Source: Vibrio xiamenensis (GTDB taxonomy: Bacteria; Pseudomonadota; Gammaproteobacteria; Enterobacterales; Vibrionaceae). Taken from it: 64,000 nucleotides of DNA. Both the position numbers and the translations under genes were made by a program. How positions within the stretch are numbered: the stretch's first letter is position 1; each line of letters opens with the position of its first letter. This document shows positions 52,087 through 61,545 of this stretch, one piece after another. The stretch covers positions 1 to 64,000 of the forward strand of contig NZ_FNDD01000032.1 in NCBI RefSeq assembly GCF_900100015.1, written 5' to 3'. The notes below the pieces were generated by a model. It was not told the origin of the DNA, searched no databases, and saw only the letters and a program-made list of their open reading frames with translations.

Positions 52087-53394
52087 CTACTTGATTAGCC
52101 CCATGGCCTCAGGCAGAGTCATGGAAATGGCCGGAACGTAAGTCACCAACATCAAGACACCAACGATCACCACAAAGAATGGCAACAAGGTTTTGATTAC
52201 CGCATCAATACTGATGCCGCTGACCTTACAGCCGGTAAACAGAATCGGCCCAACGGGTGGCGTGATGGTGCCAAGCGACAAGTTAAACACCAACAGAATA
52301 CCAAACTGCACCGGATCCATGCCCAGACCCATACAGATAGGTAGGAAGATCGGAGTAAAGATCAGTACCGCTGGAGTTGGGTCCATAAAAGTACCAACAA
52401 ACAACAGTACCACGTTGATGATCAGCAGAATGATGATTGGGTTATCGGTCAGTGACAATAAGAAATCTGCAATCATGCCTGGAATCTGGGTAAATGCCAT
52501 CACCCACGACATAATCGATGACGTCGCCAACATAAAGATCACTATGGCCGACATCTTCGCCGTTTGCAGGAAGATATCCGGCAACTTACGAAAATCCAGC
52601 GAACGGTAACATAAGCTCAGGAATAACGAGTAAACCACCGCAATCGCCGACGCTTCTGTTGCGGTAAATACACCGCCCAAAATGCCGCCGATCACCACGA
52701 TAATCAGTGATAAGCTTGGAATCGCTTCCATTGACACTTTTACGCACTCTGCAAGTGTCATACGGTTTTTTGCGATGTAACCACGACGTTTAGCCATGAT
52801 ACCCGCCACCGTCATCACACCAAGCCCCCACAAAATGCCCGGAATGTAGCCGCCCATAAATAGCGCCGAAACCGACACACTGCCCGCCACTGTCGCGTAA
52901 ACGATCAGAGTATTACTCGGCGGAATCAACATGCCCGTTGGTGCCGAGGCGATATTCACCGCGGTGCTGAACGCTTTATCGTAGCCTTCTTTTTTCTGAA
53001 TTGGCGACATGATACCGCCAACGGCTGCAGCTGAAGCCACGCCTGAACCACTGATCGAGCCAAACAGCATATTTGACACAACGTTAGTTTGCGCGAGTGA
53101 ACCTGGAAAGAACCCACTGACGATTTTAGAAAAGTTGATCAGCCGTATTGCGATACCACCATTGTTCATGATGTTACCGGCCAGAATAAAAAACGGAATC
53201 GCCAGCAGTGCAAAGGAATCCAAACCGACAAACATACGCTGCGCCGAGGTAACCATGGCACCTTGGCCTGGCAAAATCATCATCATAGCAGCGAACGAAG
53301 AGATACCGACACTGATCGCTATCGGCGCACCGATAACCAGAAAAAAGACCACACCTGAAAACATGATTAAGGCAGCGGTTAAAGCCATGTCCAT
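52087..53394 (-). CDS. TRAP transporter large permease subunit (DctM)
   Basis: 435-residue inner-membrane protein with about 12 hydrophobic segments and DctM motifs (AIPFFILAGNIMNNGGIA, GSISGSGVASAAAVG, PSNTLIVYATVAG, GTITPPVGPILF). Sodium-driven import of an organic acid captured by the periplasmic protein encoded at 53994-54983. Located 9 bases after the small permease gene. Confidence 0.93.
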   Translation of the reverse strand: MDMALTAALIMFSGVVFFLVIGAPIAISVGISSFAAMMMILPGQGAMVTSAQRMFVGLDSFALLAIPFFILAGNIMNNGGIAIRLINFSKIVSGFFPGSLAQTNVVSNMLFGSISGSGVASAAAVGGIMSPIQKKEGYDKAFSTAVNIASAPTGMLIPPSNTLIVYATVAGSVSVSALFMGGYIPGILWGLGVMTVAGIMAKRRGYIAKNRMTLAECVKVSMEAIPSLSLIIVVIGGILGGVFTATEASAIAVVYSLFLSLCYRSLDFRKLPDIFLQTAKMSAIVIFMLATSSIMSWVMAFTQIPGMIADFLLSLTDNPIIILLIINVVLLFVGTFMDPTPAVLIFTPIFLPICMGLGMDPVQFGILLVFNLSLGTITPPVGPILFTGCKVSGISIDAVIKTLLPFFVVIVGVLMLVTYVPAISMTLPEAMGLIK

Positions 53395-53403
53395 ACCTTA
53401 CTC

Positions 53404-53943
53404 CTAGTTGCCAGTAGACGAATGCAATTGCTTCAAACGTGAAGCCAGCTGCAGTTCGTTATATAAGAAATAGAACACCATCAGAGCACCACTTAGCGGA
53501 ATCGCTGCGTAAATCACTCCCATTGGAATTTGCAGAGCAGAATCTAACTGCCACATTTGTCTCACTGCGCTGTTGTAGCCGCCAAAGATCATGATCGCTA
53601 AGGCGAACACTACAGTGACCAGCTCTATCAGCATTTCGACAAAAATTTGTGCTTTGGCAGAAAACTTCTCTTTTACAAAGGAAATCGCCATATGTTCTTT
53701 CAAACCAAACACATAGGCACTGCCGATCAGAATTAGCCAAATAAACAGATAACGCGATAACACTTCGCTCACCGCACTTGGACTATTGAATAGATATCTG
53801 ACTACCACTTGGTAGGTAACCAGAATGGTCATGGCAGCGACAATCGAGATACAGACGCCAGCCACTAGCTTATCGACCCACTTTTTGAGCGTAGCGAACG
53901 CTCTCAGCAAGCCACTTTGTTCATTGCTCAACATAACTTTCAA
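53404..53943 (-). CDS. TRAP transporter small permease subunit (DctQ)
   Basis: 179-residue protein with four transmembrane helices (about 25-48, 62-82, 101-122, 140-160) and the DctQ motif VSEVLSRYLFIWLILIGSAYVF. Pairs with the DctM protein encoded downstream. Confidence 0.92.
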   Translation of the reverse strand: MKVMLSNEQSGLLRAFATLKKWVDKLVAGVCISIVAAMTILVTYQVVVRYLFNSPSAVSEVLSRYLFIWLILIGSAYVFGLKEHMAISFVKEKFSAKAQIFVEMLIELVTVVFALAIMIFGGYNSAVRQMWQLDSALQIPMGVIYAAIPLSGALMVFYFLYNELQLASRLKQLHSSTGN

Positions 53944-53993
53944 ACCTTAGTCAGGCCGAGGCATTCACCTCGACCATTGACGTTCACACGCGA

Positions 53994-54983
53994 TTACTGC
54001 AGAGCGGTGATTTTTTCAAACAACGCTTTTTGCGCAGGCGTTTCAACTAACGCCTCTTGTAAGCCATGACAAGCTTCTTGGAATGGTTTGATGTCAACTT
54101 CAGTAAAGGTTGCACCTTTGTCTTGCGCCACTTTCTTAGCTTGTTCAATTTGAGCATTCCACAACTTGAACTCTTCTGGCGTACTCTCTTTCGCTAAACG
54201 TTTGATGGTTGCTTGATCATCGGCTGACATCGAGTTTAGGAAGTAGCTACTGATGACCACCAAGTCTGGCACCATCAGATGACGAGTTGCTGAGAAGTAA
54301 GGTGCTACTTCGTACTGCTTAAGATCGGAATAAGTGATTTCGTTGTTTTCCGCACCATCCAAAACGCCTTGTTGTACTGCGGTATATACTTCACCTTGGC
54401 TCATTGGTACGCCTGTACCCCCCATACAAGACAGCATTTTGATCATGGTGTCTGACTGCATCACACGGATTTTCTTACCTTTCATATCCGCAACCGATGT
54501 CACTGCGCCGCCTTTGGTGTACATGCTACGTGCGCCTGCGGTGTATGCGGTCAGTACTTCAAAACCGTATTTTTTAGTTGAGTTGAACAGCTCATCTAAC
54601 GCGCCAGAAGTGAAGACTTTTTCTTGGTGCTCAGAGCCGGTGTAAACATAAGGCATACCAATAACGCGGAATGTTTTGTCGTAGTTCTCCACCAGTGGGT
54701 TGGCGACAACTGCCATTTGGATTGCGCCATTTTGAACCAGTTCAAGGGCCGCACGTTGGTCGCCCAATAGCTCGTTTGGATAAATGGTTAATTTGTAACG
54801 ACCGTCAGTTTCTTGCGCTAACTTGTCACCAAAATCTTTTAGAGCCAGATACTGCGGGTGTTTATCAGATTGGTTAAACGCCGCTTTAATTTCTGTTGCC
54901 GCGCTAACTAGTGATGAATAACTCAGCGCACCACCGACAACTGTCGCGATTGTGGCAAGCTTTAGGGCAGATTGTTTAAACAT
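53994..54983 (-). CDS. TRAP transporter periplasmic substrate-binding protein (DctP)
   Basis: 329-residue periplasmic protein. Signal peptide (MFKQSALKLATIATVVGGAL ... VSAA) then a DctP-type solute-binding fold with LGDQRAALELVQNGAIQMA, GKKIRVMQSDTMIKML and GVLDGAENNEITYSDLK, including the conserved arginine that binds the substrate carboxylate. Next to kduI, so a uronate is a likely ligand. Confidence 0.92.
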   Translation of the reverse strand: MFKQSALKLATIATVVGGALSYSSLVSAATEIKAAFNQSDKHPQYLALKDFGDKLAQETDGRYKLTIYPNELLGDQRAALELVQNGAIQMAVVANPLVENYDKTFRVIGMPYVYTGSEHQEKVFTSGALDELFNSTKKYGFEVLTAYTAGARSMYTKGGAVTSVADMKGKKIRVMQSDTMIKMLSCMGGTGVPMSQGEVYTAVQQGVLDGAENNEITYSDLKQYEVAPYFSATRHLMVPDLVVISSYFLNSMSADDQATIKRLAKESTPEEFKLWNAQIEQAKKVAQDKGATFTEVDIKPFQEACHGLQEALVETPAQKALFEKITALQ

Positions 54984-55035
54984 GAAAAAGTCTCCGTAGG
55001 GTACAAATATAATTATTGTTTTGGTGCAAGATGGA

Positions 55036-55875
55036 TTAACGAATCGCGTTCATATCAACGAAATCCATATCATCAAAAGTCTGGTTCTCGCCGAGCATGC
55101 CCCACACAAAGCTGTAGTTTTGTGTGCCGCACCCCGAGTGAATCGACCAACTTGGTGACAGCACCAACTGCTTGTCACGCACGATAATATGGCGGGTTTC
55201 GCTCGGCTCGCCCATGAAGTGGAATACCACTTGTTCAGGCTTCACATTGAAATATAAGTAAGCTTCCATACGGCGCTCATGAGTGTGTGCCGGCATGGTG
55301 TTCCAAACACTGCCAGGTTTAAGATGGGTAACGCCCATACACAGCTGACAAGTTGGTAAAACGTCTGGGTGTAAGTACTGGGTAATCACGCGGTCATTGG
55401 CGTTATCTTGTGAGCCAAGTTCAACACGTTTGGCTTGATCACGCAGAATTAGACGCGATGGATAAGCATGATGCGCCGGTGCACTTAAGCAATACAGCGT
55501 CGCAGGCGTACCTTCCACCAGCGATGTAAATTCGATCTCTTGCTCACCTTGGCCTAAATACAAAGCATCAAGATGCTCAAGTGTGTAAACCGCTGTGCTG
55601 GTTTTCACTTCGGCTTTTTCGCCTAAGTTAACAATGCCCAGCTCACGGCGCTGAAGGAAAAACTCGGTGCCGAAGGCCTTCTTATCGGCAAAATCATCCA
55701 GCTTTAGCGTCTGTTGATCTGGGCTAACGCCCATCGCCACTACGCGGTCAATATGGCTATACACCATAGTGATCTCGCCGGCTTTAAACAGTTGCTCGGT
55801 AAGAAACTCAGCTCTGAGTCGATCGGTATCGTATGACTTAGCGTCTACGGGATTGCTGTTGTAATTGATGTGCAT
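55036..55875 (-). CDS. kduI: 5-dehydro-4-deoxy-D-glucuronate isomerase
   Basis: 279-residue cupin enzyme that isomerises 5-keto-4-deoxyuronate (DKI), an intermediate in breakdown of pectin and of other polyuronates. Zinc ligands lie in MPAHTHERRMEAYLYF; other motifs are SGCGTQNYSFVWGMLGENQTFDDMD and TCQLCMGVTHLKPGSVWNTM. It is the first gene of the kduI-TRAP operon. kduD, kdgK and kdgA are not in this window, so the rest of the pathway must be elsewhere. Confidence 0.94.
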   Translation of the reverse strand: MHINYNSNPVDAKSYDTDRLRAEFLTEQLFKAGEITMVYSHIDRVVAMGVSPDQQTLKLDDFADKKAFGTEFFLQRRELGIVNLGEKAEVKTSTAVYTLEHLDALYLGQGEQEIEFTSLVEGTPATLYCLSAPAHHAYPSRLILRDQAKRVELGSQDNANDRVITQYLHPDVLPTCQLCMGVTHLKPGSVWNTMPAHTHERRMEAYLYFNVKPEQVVFHFMGEPSETRHIIVRDKQLVLSPSWSIHSGCGTQNYSFVWGMLGENQTFDDMDFVDMNAIR

Positions 55876-55926
55876 TGCGGCCTCCTTGATGGAAGCAAAA
55901 CTACCACTTATTTATATTTGATCAAC

Positions 55927-55946
55927 TTCGTTTATATATAAACGAA
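55927..55946. promoter_or_regulatory. 20 bp perfect palindrome upstream of kduI, probable operator
   Basis: TTCGTTTATATATAAACGAA is a perfect inverted repeat 52 bases before the kduI start. The size and symmetry fit an IclR-family operator, and the IclR gene ends the same cluster. A TGTGA Crp-type half site follows at 55953-55957. Confidence 0.6.
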
Positions 55947-56080
55947 ATGAATTGTGATCCATAGTTCTAAAATGGCACTTTTGACGTGAAAAATTTTGAA
56001 CTGACGCACTTATCGCCACAACTAAACTTTTTAACCACATGAAATGCCATTTATTGACCGCAATCAGAAGGATTTAATGG

Positions 56081-56197
56081 GTGAGAAACACAGCAAGAGA
56101 ATGGCAGCACATGGGTGCTAAAAGGCTAAGACATGAAGTGAAGCAGAAGCTTGTGCGAACGATGGCAATTTTGAGCTTATACAACCCTGTGAAATAG
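56081..56197 (+). CDS. Possible 38-residue small protein
   Basis: GTG start with AAGGA eight bases upstream, 38 codons to a TAG, basic helical sequence (RNTAREWQHMGAKRLRHEVK then QKLVRTMAILSLYNPVK). It sits in a 400 bp gap between kduI and a hypothetical gene. No homologue is recognised, so it may be chance. Confidence 0.25.
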   Translation: MRNTAREWQHMGAKRLRHEVKQKLVRTMAILSLYNPVK

Positions 56198-56284
56198 AGT
56201 TTTTGTCTGCTTCGACCATCGCGCTTGGTCATAGGGAGAATGAAGTGGTGTAACTACATCAAGGTTATTGATTAACTTTTTTAC

Positions 56285-56620
56285 TTAAAATACTTCGACT
56301 TCTAAACAAGGTTCGAGGAAATAAAAATCCAAGTATCTATCATCTTCTGTCATCACGACAAAAACTGTATATTCATCGACTCTTTTTACGTCTAAAACTA
56401 AAAGAATCGCCTCAAGATCATCACTTAAGCATTTAAAATCATTAGAAGAACGACATAGTTTATACTTTGCTTCCAACCAATCACTGATAATTAAGCAACA
56501 TTCTTTTTCATAAGTTTTATCTTGATAATAATAAGCGCCAAATTTTATTTTTAACCTTTTGTTTTTGACATCAAATTGAGTATCTAAAGCGTATTCATCA
56601 TCAAAGTTATATTCCATCAT
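56285..56620 (-). CDS. Hypothetical protein, A+T-rich, 111 aa
   Basis: Acidic cytoplasmic-looking protein (MMEYNFDDEYALDTQFDVKN) rich in Asp, Glu, Tyr and Phe, alternating strand and helix patterns, ending YLDFYFLEPCLEVEVF. Base composition is clearly more A+T-rich than its neighbours, suggesting recent acquisition. Size, acidity and lack of signal resemble orphan immunity proteins of contact-dependent toxins, but this is a guess; I do not recognise the family. Confidence 0.6.
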   Translation of the reverse strand: MMEYNFDDEYALDTQFDVKNKRLKIKFGAYYYQDKTYEKECCLIISDWLEAKYKLCRSSNDFKCLSDDLEAILLVLDVKRVDEYTVFVVMTEDDRYLDFYFLEPCLEVEVF

Positions 56621-56771
56621 ACTTCTTAATCATCCTGCTATTGAATTCAAGCCTAGGCGACTTTATGCACTACTGTATATCTTAAGCGAATCATCAAACA
56701 TAATTGATAAAAAGCTTCTTGATACAGTTCACACTCAACTTGAAGACATGAAGAGAAAAAATTCGACTTAA

Positions 56772-56813
56772 AAAAACCATTGCCTCTCTAGGTGGAGAAA
56801 AGCAATGGTTTTT
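56772..56813 (-). terminator. Terminator after the DUF1338 gene
   Basis: Long minus-strand stem AAAAACCATTGC ... GCAATGGTTTTT with an 18-base loop and trailing T residues. Confidence 0.82.
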
Positions 56814-56830
56814 AAGATGGTGAGCAAAAA

Positions 56831-57622
56831 TTAACGGTCGGTACTTTCAAAGATTTTATCGGCTGAGGCGGCGACAAATCCGGAGTAAAGTTTGCCATCG
56901 GCTTGAGGATAGCGCTTGGCGAATTCATAAAAGCCACCGGGAATGACCAGTTCGCCATCACTGAATTTGACCACTACTTTATCGGCCATGGTCGACGACT
57001 GTTCAAGCAGCACGTCCGGCGTACCTTTTACTTCACCACCGGATTCATTAATAGTGAAACCGGATTCGCGTAAGTGATCGTTCACTTGCTTCACTTGTTC
57101 AAACCGGTTGAGCTGATTAACGCTGACGGTGAAGTGATTCGCACCATAACCATGCGCTGCTAACCATGCTGCGTATTCACTCTCGCCCGCAAGGGTTTGA
57201 TACTCTTGTTGGCTCAATTGCCATGGGCGACCTTGATAGAGAAAATCGCTGCCTTTGAAGTGCTCGCTATCAACTTGAGCCACCAAGCGCTGCACTATGG
57301 CTTGTAATTCCAAAGAGCACTCTTCTACCTTCAATTCGCTAATAAATACCTTAGGTAAATCAGGGTCAGGATGCTCAAAATGTTTCGCCACCAGCTTTTT
57401 GCTTTCGAACACATAATCGCCACCGGGCTGATAACCTAACTCGATAAACGGCTTGGCCAGTGTCATTAAGCCAAGCGGTTGTAAGTTAAAGGTTCGCAAA
57501 GCGATATGGTCGTTGATAAGCGGCTTATCTTCTTCAAGCAATTGATGCACTTGCTGAGCTGAAGGACATAAACGCTGAATATAATCCTTCCACAGTGATG
57601 CAAATAGAACGTCTGGCGTCAT
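56831..57622 (-). CDS. DUF1338 family protein
   Basis: 263-residue protein of the DUF1338 family, which includes the iron(II)-dependent 2-oxoadipate dioxygenase/decarboxylase HglS. Candidate metal ligands are His in NDHIALRTF, His in GYGANHFTVS and Glu in GGFYEFAKRYP. Length is shorter than HglS, and its substrate is not known. It lies after astD in an apparent ast-cluster arrangement shared with other vibrios, so an amino-acid breakdown role is plausible. Confidence 0.75.
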   Translation of the reverse strand: MTPDVLFASLWKDYIQRLCPSAQQVHQLLEEDKPLINDHIALRTFNLQPLGLMTLAKPFIELGYQPGGDYVFESKKLVAKHFEHPDPDLPKVFISELKVEECSLELQAIVQRLVAQVDSEHFKGSDFLYQGRPWQLSQQEYQTLAGESEYAAWLAAHGYGANHFTVSVNQLNRFEQVKQVNDHLRESGFTINESGGEVKGTPDVLLEQSSTMADKVVVKFSDGELVIPGGFYEFAKRYPQADGKLYSGFVAASADKIFESTDR

Positions 57623-57734
57623 AACGCCTCCTGTCAGGTCGAATCAAGCGGTGAAGCGCCGTAGCTCTTCACTCGCTGGATCATTTCACGTTATTGGGCG
57701 CTCAGCCTTATGCTGGCTGAGTCGTCTTTTGAGT

Positions 57735-59195
57735 TTAGTCGAGCGACAAACCCGGGCTAAAAGTATCAGGCAGTACTGGCGCCTCACCTTCCATCGAAGC
57801 CATCGGATACGCACAGTAATCCGCGGCGTAATACGCGCTTGGACGCAAGTTTCCTGACGCTCCCGGCCCGCCAAATGGCGCATCACCGCTGGCCCCCGTT
57901 AGCTGGCGGTTACGGTTTACAATGCCAGCGCGGATGTGGTCAACGAAATAATCCCACTCGCTGTCATCGGTCGAAATAAGCCCAGCCGACAAACCAAAGC
58001 GAGTGTCGTTAGCCAGTTCAACCGCTTGTGCTAAATCGGTATAACGAATCACTTGCAGCAACGGGCCGAAATACTCTTCATCTGGTAGCTCAGCAATCGG
58101 CGTCACATCAATGATGCCAGGCGTCACAAATGCAGCATCACCAGCGCGTGCATCAATCAGGCTATTAGCGCCAAGTGATAACAAATTCGCTTGCGCCGCT
58201 AAAATGAAATCGGCGGCAGCTTTTGAAATCTGCGGCCCCATAAACGGAGCAGGCTCAGCAAATGGTTGATCAACGCGAATCTGCGCGGTGGCTTTGACTA
58301 GCTTATCCAGCAGCGCATCGCCTTTCTCGCCTTGAGGTACGTACAAACGGCGCGCACACGTACAGCGTTGCCCAGCACTGATAAATGCCGATTGAATGAT
58401 GGTGTAGACTGCAGCGTCTAGGTCACCATAATGCTCAGAAATCACCATCGGGTTATTGCCGCCCATCTCAAGCGCTAACATCTTGCCCGGCTGACCGGCA
58501 AATTGGCGATGCAGCAAATGGCCTGTATTCGCGCTGCCAGTAAACAGCAAACCGTCGATGCCGCGAGATTCAGCCAGTGCAATTCCGGTTTCTTTGGCGC
58601 CTTGTACTAAATTGATCACGCCCGCAGGTAGACCCGCTTTTTCCCACAGTTTCACCGCCAACTCGCCAGTCATCGGCGTTTGCTCAGACGGCTTGAACAC
58701 CACTGTGTTCCCGGCGAGCAGCGCTGGAACGATATGGCCATTCGGCAAGTGACCTGGGAAGTTATACGGGCCAAACACCGCCATCACACCAAGCGGACGA
58801 TGGCGCAACACGATTTGGTTGCCATTGGCTTCGCGTACTGTTTCGCCAGTGCGGTCATGATAAGCACGAATCGAGATAGCGATTTTACCCGCCATTGCGG
58901 CAGCTTCAGTGCGCGTTTCCCACAATGGTTTGCCCGTCTCTTTGGCGATGGTCTCGGCAATCTCTTCGCTGTGCGCTTTCACTTGCTCGGCAAACCCTAA
59001 AACGATTTGCTCACGCTGCTCAAAACTGAACTTTTTCCATGTCGCCAGCGCCTCACGAGCCGCGCTGACCGCTTGCTCAACTTGCAGCGCAGTGGCGCTA
59101 TTACCATGCCAAATTTGTTGGTCATTGAATGGGCTGGTTGAGCTCATTGGCTCCCCTTCACCCGCTACCCACTGACCCGCAATCCAATGTGTCAT
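57735..59195 (-). CDS. astD: N-succinylglutamate 5-semialdehyde dehydrogenase
   Basis: 486-residue NAD-dependent aldehyde dehydrogenase, fourth step of the arginine succinyltransferase pathway. Motifs FGPYNFPGHLPNGHI, LALEMGGNNPMVI (catalytic Glu) and SAGQRCTCARR (catalytic Cys). It follows astA on the minus strand. Confidence 0.96.
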   Translation of the reverse strand: MTHWIAGQWVAGEGEPMSSTSPFNDQQIWHGNSATALQVEQAVSAAREALATWKKFSFEQREQIVLGFAEQVKAHSEEIAETIAKETGKPLWETRTEAAAMAGKIAISIRAYHDRTGETVREANGNQIVLRHRPLGVMAVFGPYNFPGHLPNGHIVPALLAGNTVVFKPSEQTPMTGELAVKLWEKAGLPAGVINLVQGAKETGIALAESRGIDGLLFTGSANTGHLLHRQFAGQPGKMLALEMGGNNPMVISEHYGDLDAAVYTIIQSAFISAGQRCTCARRLYVPQGEKGDALLDKLVKATAQIRVDQPFAEPAPFMGPQISKAAADFILAAQANLLSLGANSLIDARAGDAAFVTPGIIDVTPIAELPDEEYFGPLLQVIRYTDLAQAVELANDTRFGLSAGLISTDDSEWDYFVDHIRAGIVNRNRQLTGASGDAPFGGPGASGNLRPSAYYAADYCAYPMASMEGEAPVLPDTFSPGLSLD

Positions 59196-59223
59196 ATCTG
59201 TGTCCTTTTATTTAAAACCCGCT

Positions 59224-60243
59224 TTATTGCGCCAGCATACGTACATAATCCCCAGCTTTAAGATGCAGAGCATCCGCAACTTCAGGGGCGATAATCACCT
59301 TATTTGATTCGCGATCAAAGGCCGCTTTGGCAGCGGTGGCGCGGAAATTTTCAAACGAGGTGTTGGCAATCAAGTAGTCCTGCGAACTGGAATGCGGGGC
59401 GATTTGAACTTCAGCACGAATCGAATCGCGCACTGAATTGATGTTTCTTAAATCACATTCAACCGTCGGGCCAGCATCAAAAATGTCGACATAATTACGG
59501 CAGGTGAAACCTTCGTTTTCTAAAAGCTTAAGTGCTGGCTTAGTATTGTCATGTACCTGACCAATCACCGCTTGCGCTTCTTTGCTGAGTAAGTTGATGT
59601 AAATCGGCAGCTTGGGCATCAAGTCAGCGATAAAGCCTTTTTTACCAATCCCGGTCAGGTAATCGGCCATGGTGAAGTCGATGGAAAAGAAGTGCTCTTG
59701 AAGCCACTGCCAGAATGGCGAATTGCCATCAGCGTCGGAAACGCCACGCATCTCGGCAAAAATGGTTTTCGAAAAACGCTGTGGATGTTCAGCCATCATC
59801 AGGAAGCGGCACTTCGACATTAAACGACCGTTTAAACCACCGCGAAAACTCGGACGTAAAAATAGCGTACAGATCTCCGAACATCCGGTGTAATTATTGC
59901 CAAATGTCAGCAACTTCACCACATTATTCACACCAAGCTTAGGCGATGAATGCACGATAGTACTGATGTGGTAAGAATAAAAAGGCACATCCCAGCCAAT
60001 CGAGGCTTCAATGCCGGTACAGCCAGCGACTTCTCCGCTCTCACTGTCAAAACCGACCATCAAGTAACCTTCATCTCCCGGTTCGGCGACGTTATGTTTA
60101 CCAAAGCTGTATTCAGAATGCTGAATGCGGTTGGTGAGGAGTTCTTCATTCACCGGTAGAGATGTAAATCCGTGCCCTGATTCAACGGCACAAGTATGCA
60201 GCGCGTCGTAATCCGACATCGCAATAGGACGAACAACCAGCAT
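59224..60243 (-). CDS. astA: Arginine N-succinyltransferase
   Basis: 339-residue enzyme transferring succinyl from succinyl-CoA to arginine, first committed step of the AST pathway. MLVVRPIAMSDYDALHTCAV start, GCTGIEASIGWDVPFYSYH and FRGGLNGRLMSKCRFLMMAEH. ATG at 60243 with GGAGGGAAG upstream; longer frames upstream include intergenic hairpins. Confidence 0.95.
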   Translation of the reverse strand: MLVVRPIAMSDYDALHTCAVESGHGFTSLPVNEELLTNRIQHSEYSFGKHNVAEPGDEGYLMVGFDSESGEVAGCTGIEASIGWDVPFYSYHISTIVHSSPKLGVNNVVKLLTFGNNYTGCSEICTLFLRPSFRGGLNGRLMSKCRFLMMAEHPQRFSKTIFAEMRGVSDADGNSPFWQWLQEHFFSIDFTMADYLTGIGKKGFIADLMPKLPIYINLLSKEAQAVIGQVHDNTKPALKLLENEGFTCRNYVDIFDAGPTVECDLRNINSVRDSIRAEVQIAPHSSSQDYLIANTSFENFRATAAKAAFDRESNKVIIAPEVADALHLKAGDYVRMLAQ

Positions 60244-60271
60244 CGTTACTTCCCTCCTGATGCAAGTAGTC

Positions 60272-60323
60272 CCTGAGAGTGTTCTCAGGTGATGGGTATC
60301 GCCCTTCACCTCCGCGAAGGGCG
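60272..60323. other. Two hairpins in the argD-astA intergenic space
   Basis: CCTGAGA GTGT TCTCAGG (60272-60289) and CGCCCTTC ACCTCCGC GAAGGGCG (60300-60323). Neither has a T-run, so they are unlikely to be intrinsic terminators. They may stabilise or process the mRNA and set the astC/astA ratio. Confidence 0.7.
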
Positions 60324-60333
60324 AGCAGTTTGC

Positions 60334-61545
60334 TTAAACCAGAGAGGCGATCGCCTTATCCAGTCTTGCTAAACCTTGTTCAATTTCTTCAGGCGTGATA
60401 ACTAAAGATGGCGTAAAGCGCACAACGCTTGCACCAGCCACCAGCATCATTAAACCCTGTTTGCCCGCTGCGACTAAAACGTCACGCGCGCGGCCTTGCC
60501 ATGCTTCATTAAGCGCACCACCAAGTAGCAAACCTTTACCGCGAATTTCGCTGAAGATGCCATATTTATCGTTGATCTTCTGCAAACCTTCACGCATCAG
60601 CACTTCACGCTCTTTCACGCCAGCCAGTGTTTTTGGATCGCTGGTGATCTCAACCACAGCTTCTGCAACAGCACAAGCCAGTGGGTTACCGCCGTAGGTC
60701 GAGCCGTGTACGCCAACTTTCATGTGTTTAGCCAGTTCAGTCGTGGTTAGCATTGCACCAATTGGGAAGCCGCCACCAAGAGATTTTGCCGTGCTTAGAA
60801 TGTCTGGTGTAATACCAAGGCCTTGATAAGCATAGAAATCGCCAGTACGGCCATTACCTGTTTGCACTTCATCAAAAATCAGTAGTGCGTTGTGTTTGTC
60901 ACACAGCTCACGAACCGCTTGAACAAATTCTGGCGTTGGAGAAACAATGCCGCCTTCACCTTGCAATGGTTCCATCATTACCGCGCAAGTGCGGTCAGAA
61001 ATATGGGCTTGCAAAGCAGCAACATCGTTATAAGGCAAGTGAGTGATATCGCCTGGTTTTGGACCAAAACCATCCGAATACGCTTCTTGACCACCGACAG
61101 TCACGGTGAAGAAAGTACGGCCATGAAAGCCTTGTTTGAACGCGATGATTTCAGATTTTTCTGGGCCAAATTCATCGGCGGCATAGCGGCGAGCAAGTTT
61201 CAGTGCCGCTTCATTCGCTTCCGCGCCAGAGTTGGCGAAAAAGACTTTTTCTGCAAAGCTAATTTCAGTCAGTTTTTTAGCTAAACGCAGCGCAGGTTCA
61301 TTGGTCATAACATTACTTAAATGCCATAACTTACTGCCCTGCTCGTTGAGTGCTTTGACCATCGCTGGATGACAGTGGCCTAAACAGCTCACCGCAATAC
61401 CGCCTGCAAAGTCGATGTATTCGTTGCCGTCTTGGTCCCATACCCGAGCACCTTCTCCCTTCACTGGGATCATTTCCATCGGGTTATAACAAGGCACCAT
61501 TACCTCATCGAATAAACCGCGCTCTACGTTTTTTTCCATTGTCAT
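60334..61545 (-). CDS. argD: Acetylornithine/succinylornithine aminotransferase
   Basis: 403-residue PLP enzyme, class III. PLP lysine in TAKSLGGGFPIGAM, aspartate in LLIFDEVQTGNGRTG, plus VFFANSGAEANEAALK. ArgD and AstC are sequence-similar; location with astA and astD and absence of a second copy here suggest it serves both arginine synthesis and degradation. GAGGGAAT precedes the ATG at 61545. Confidence 0.93.
   Translation of the reverse strand: MTMEKNVERGLFDEVMVPCYNPMEMIPVKGEGARVWDQDGNEYIDFAGGIAVSCLGHCHPAMVKALNEQGSKLWHLSNVMTNEPALRLAKKLTEISFAEKVFFANSGAEANEAALKLARRYAADEFGPEKSEIIAFKQGFHGRTFFTVTVGGQEAYSDGFGPKPGDITHLPYNDVAALQAHISDRTCAVMMEPLQGEGGIVSPTPEFVQAVRELCDKHNALLIFDEVQTGNGRTGDFYAYQGLGITPDILSTAKSLGGGFPIGAMLTTTELAKHMKVGVHGSTYGGNPLACAVAEAVVEITSDPKTLAGVKEREVLMREGLQKINDKYGIFSEIRGKGLLLGGALNEAWQGRARDVLVAAGKQGLMMLVAGASVVRFTPSLVITPEEIEQGLARLDKAIASLV

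Noticed and set aside
60244..60309. 22-codon N-terminal extension of AstA
   Set aside because: It is read through an intergenic hairpin; ATG at 60243 has GGAGG at proper spacing and matches family starts.
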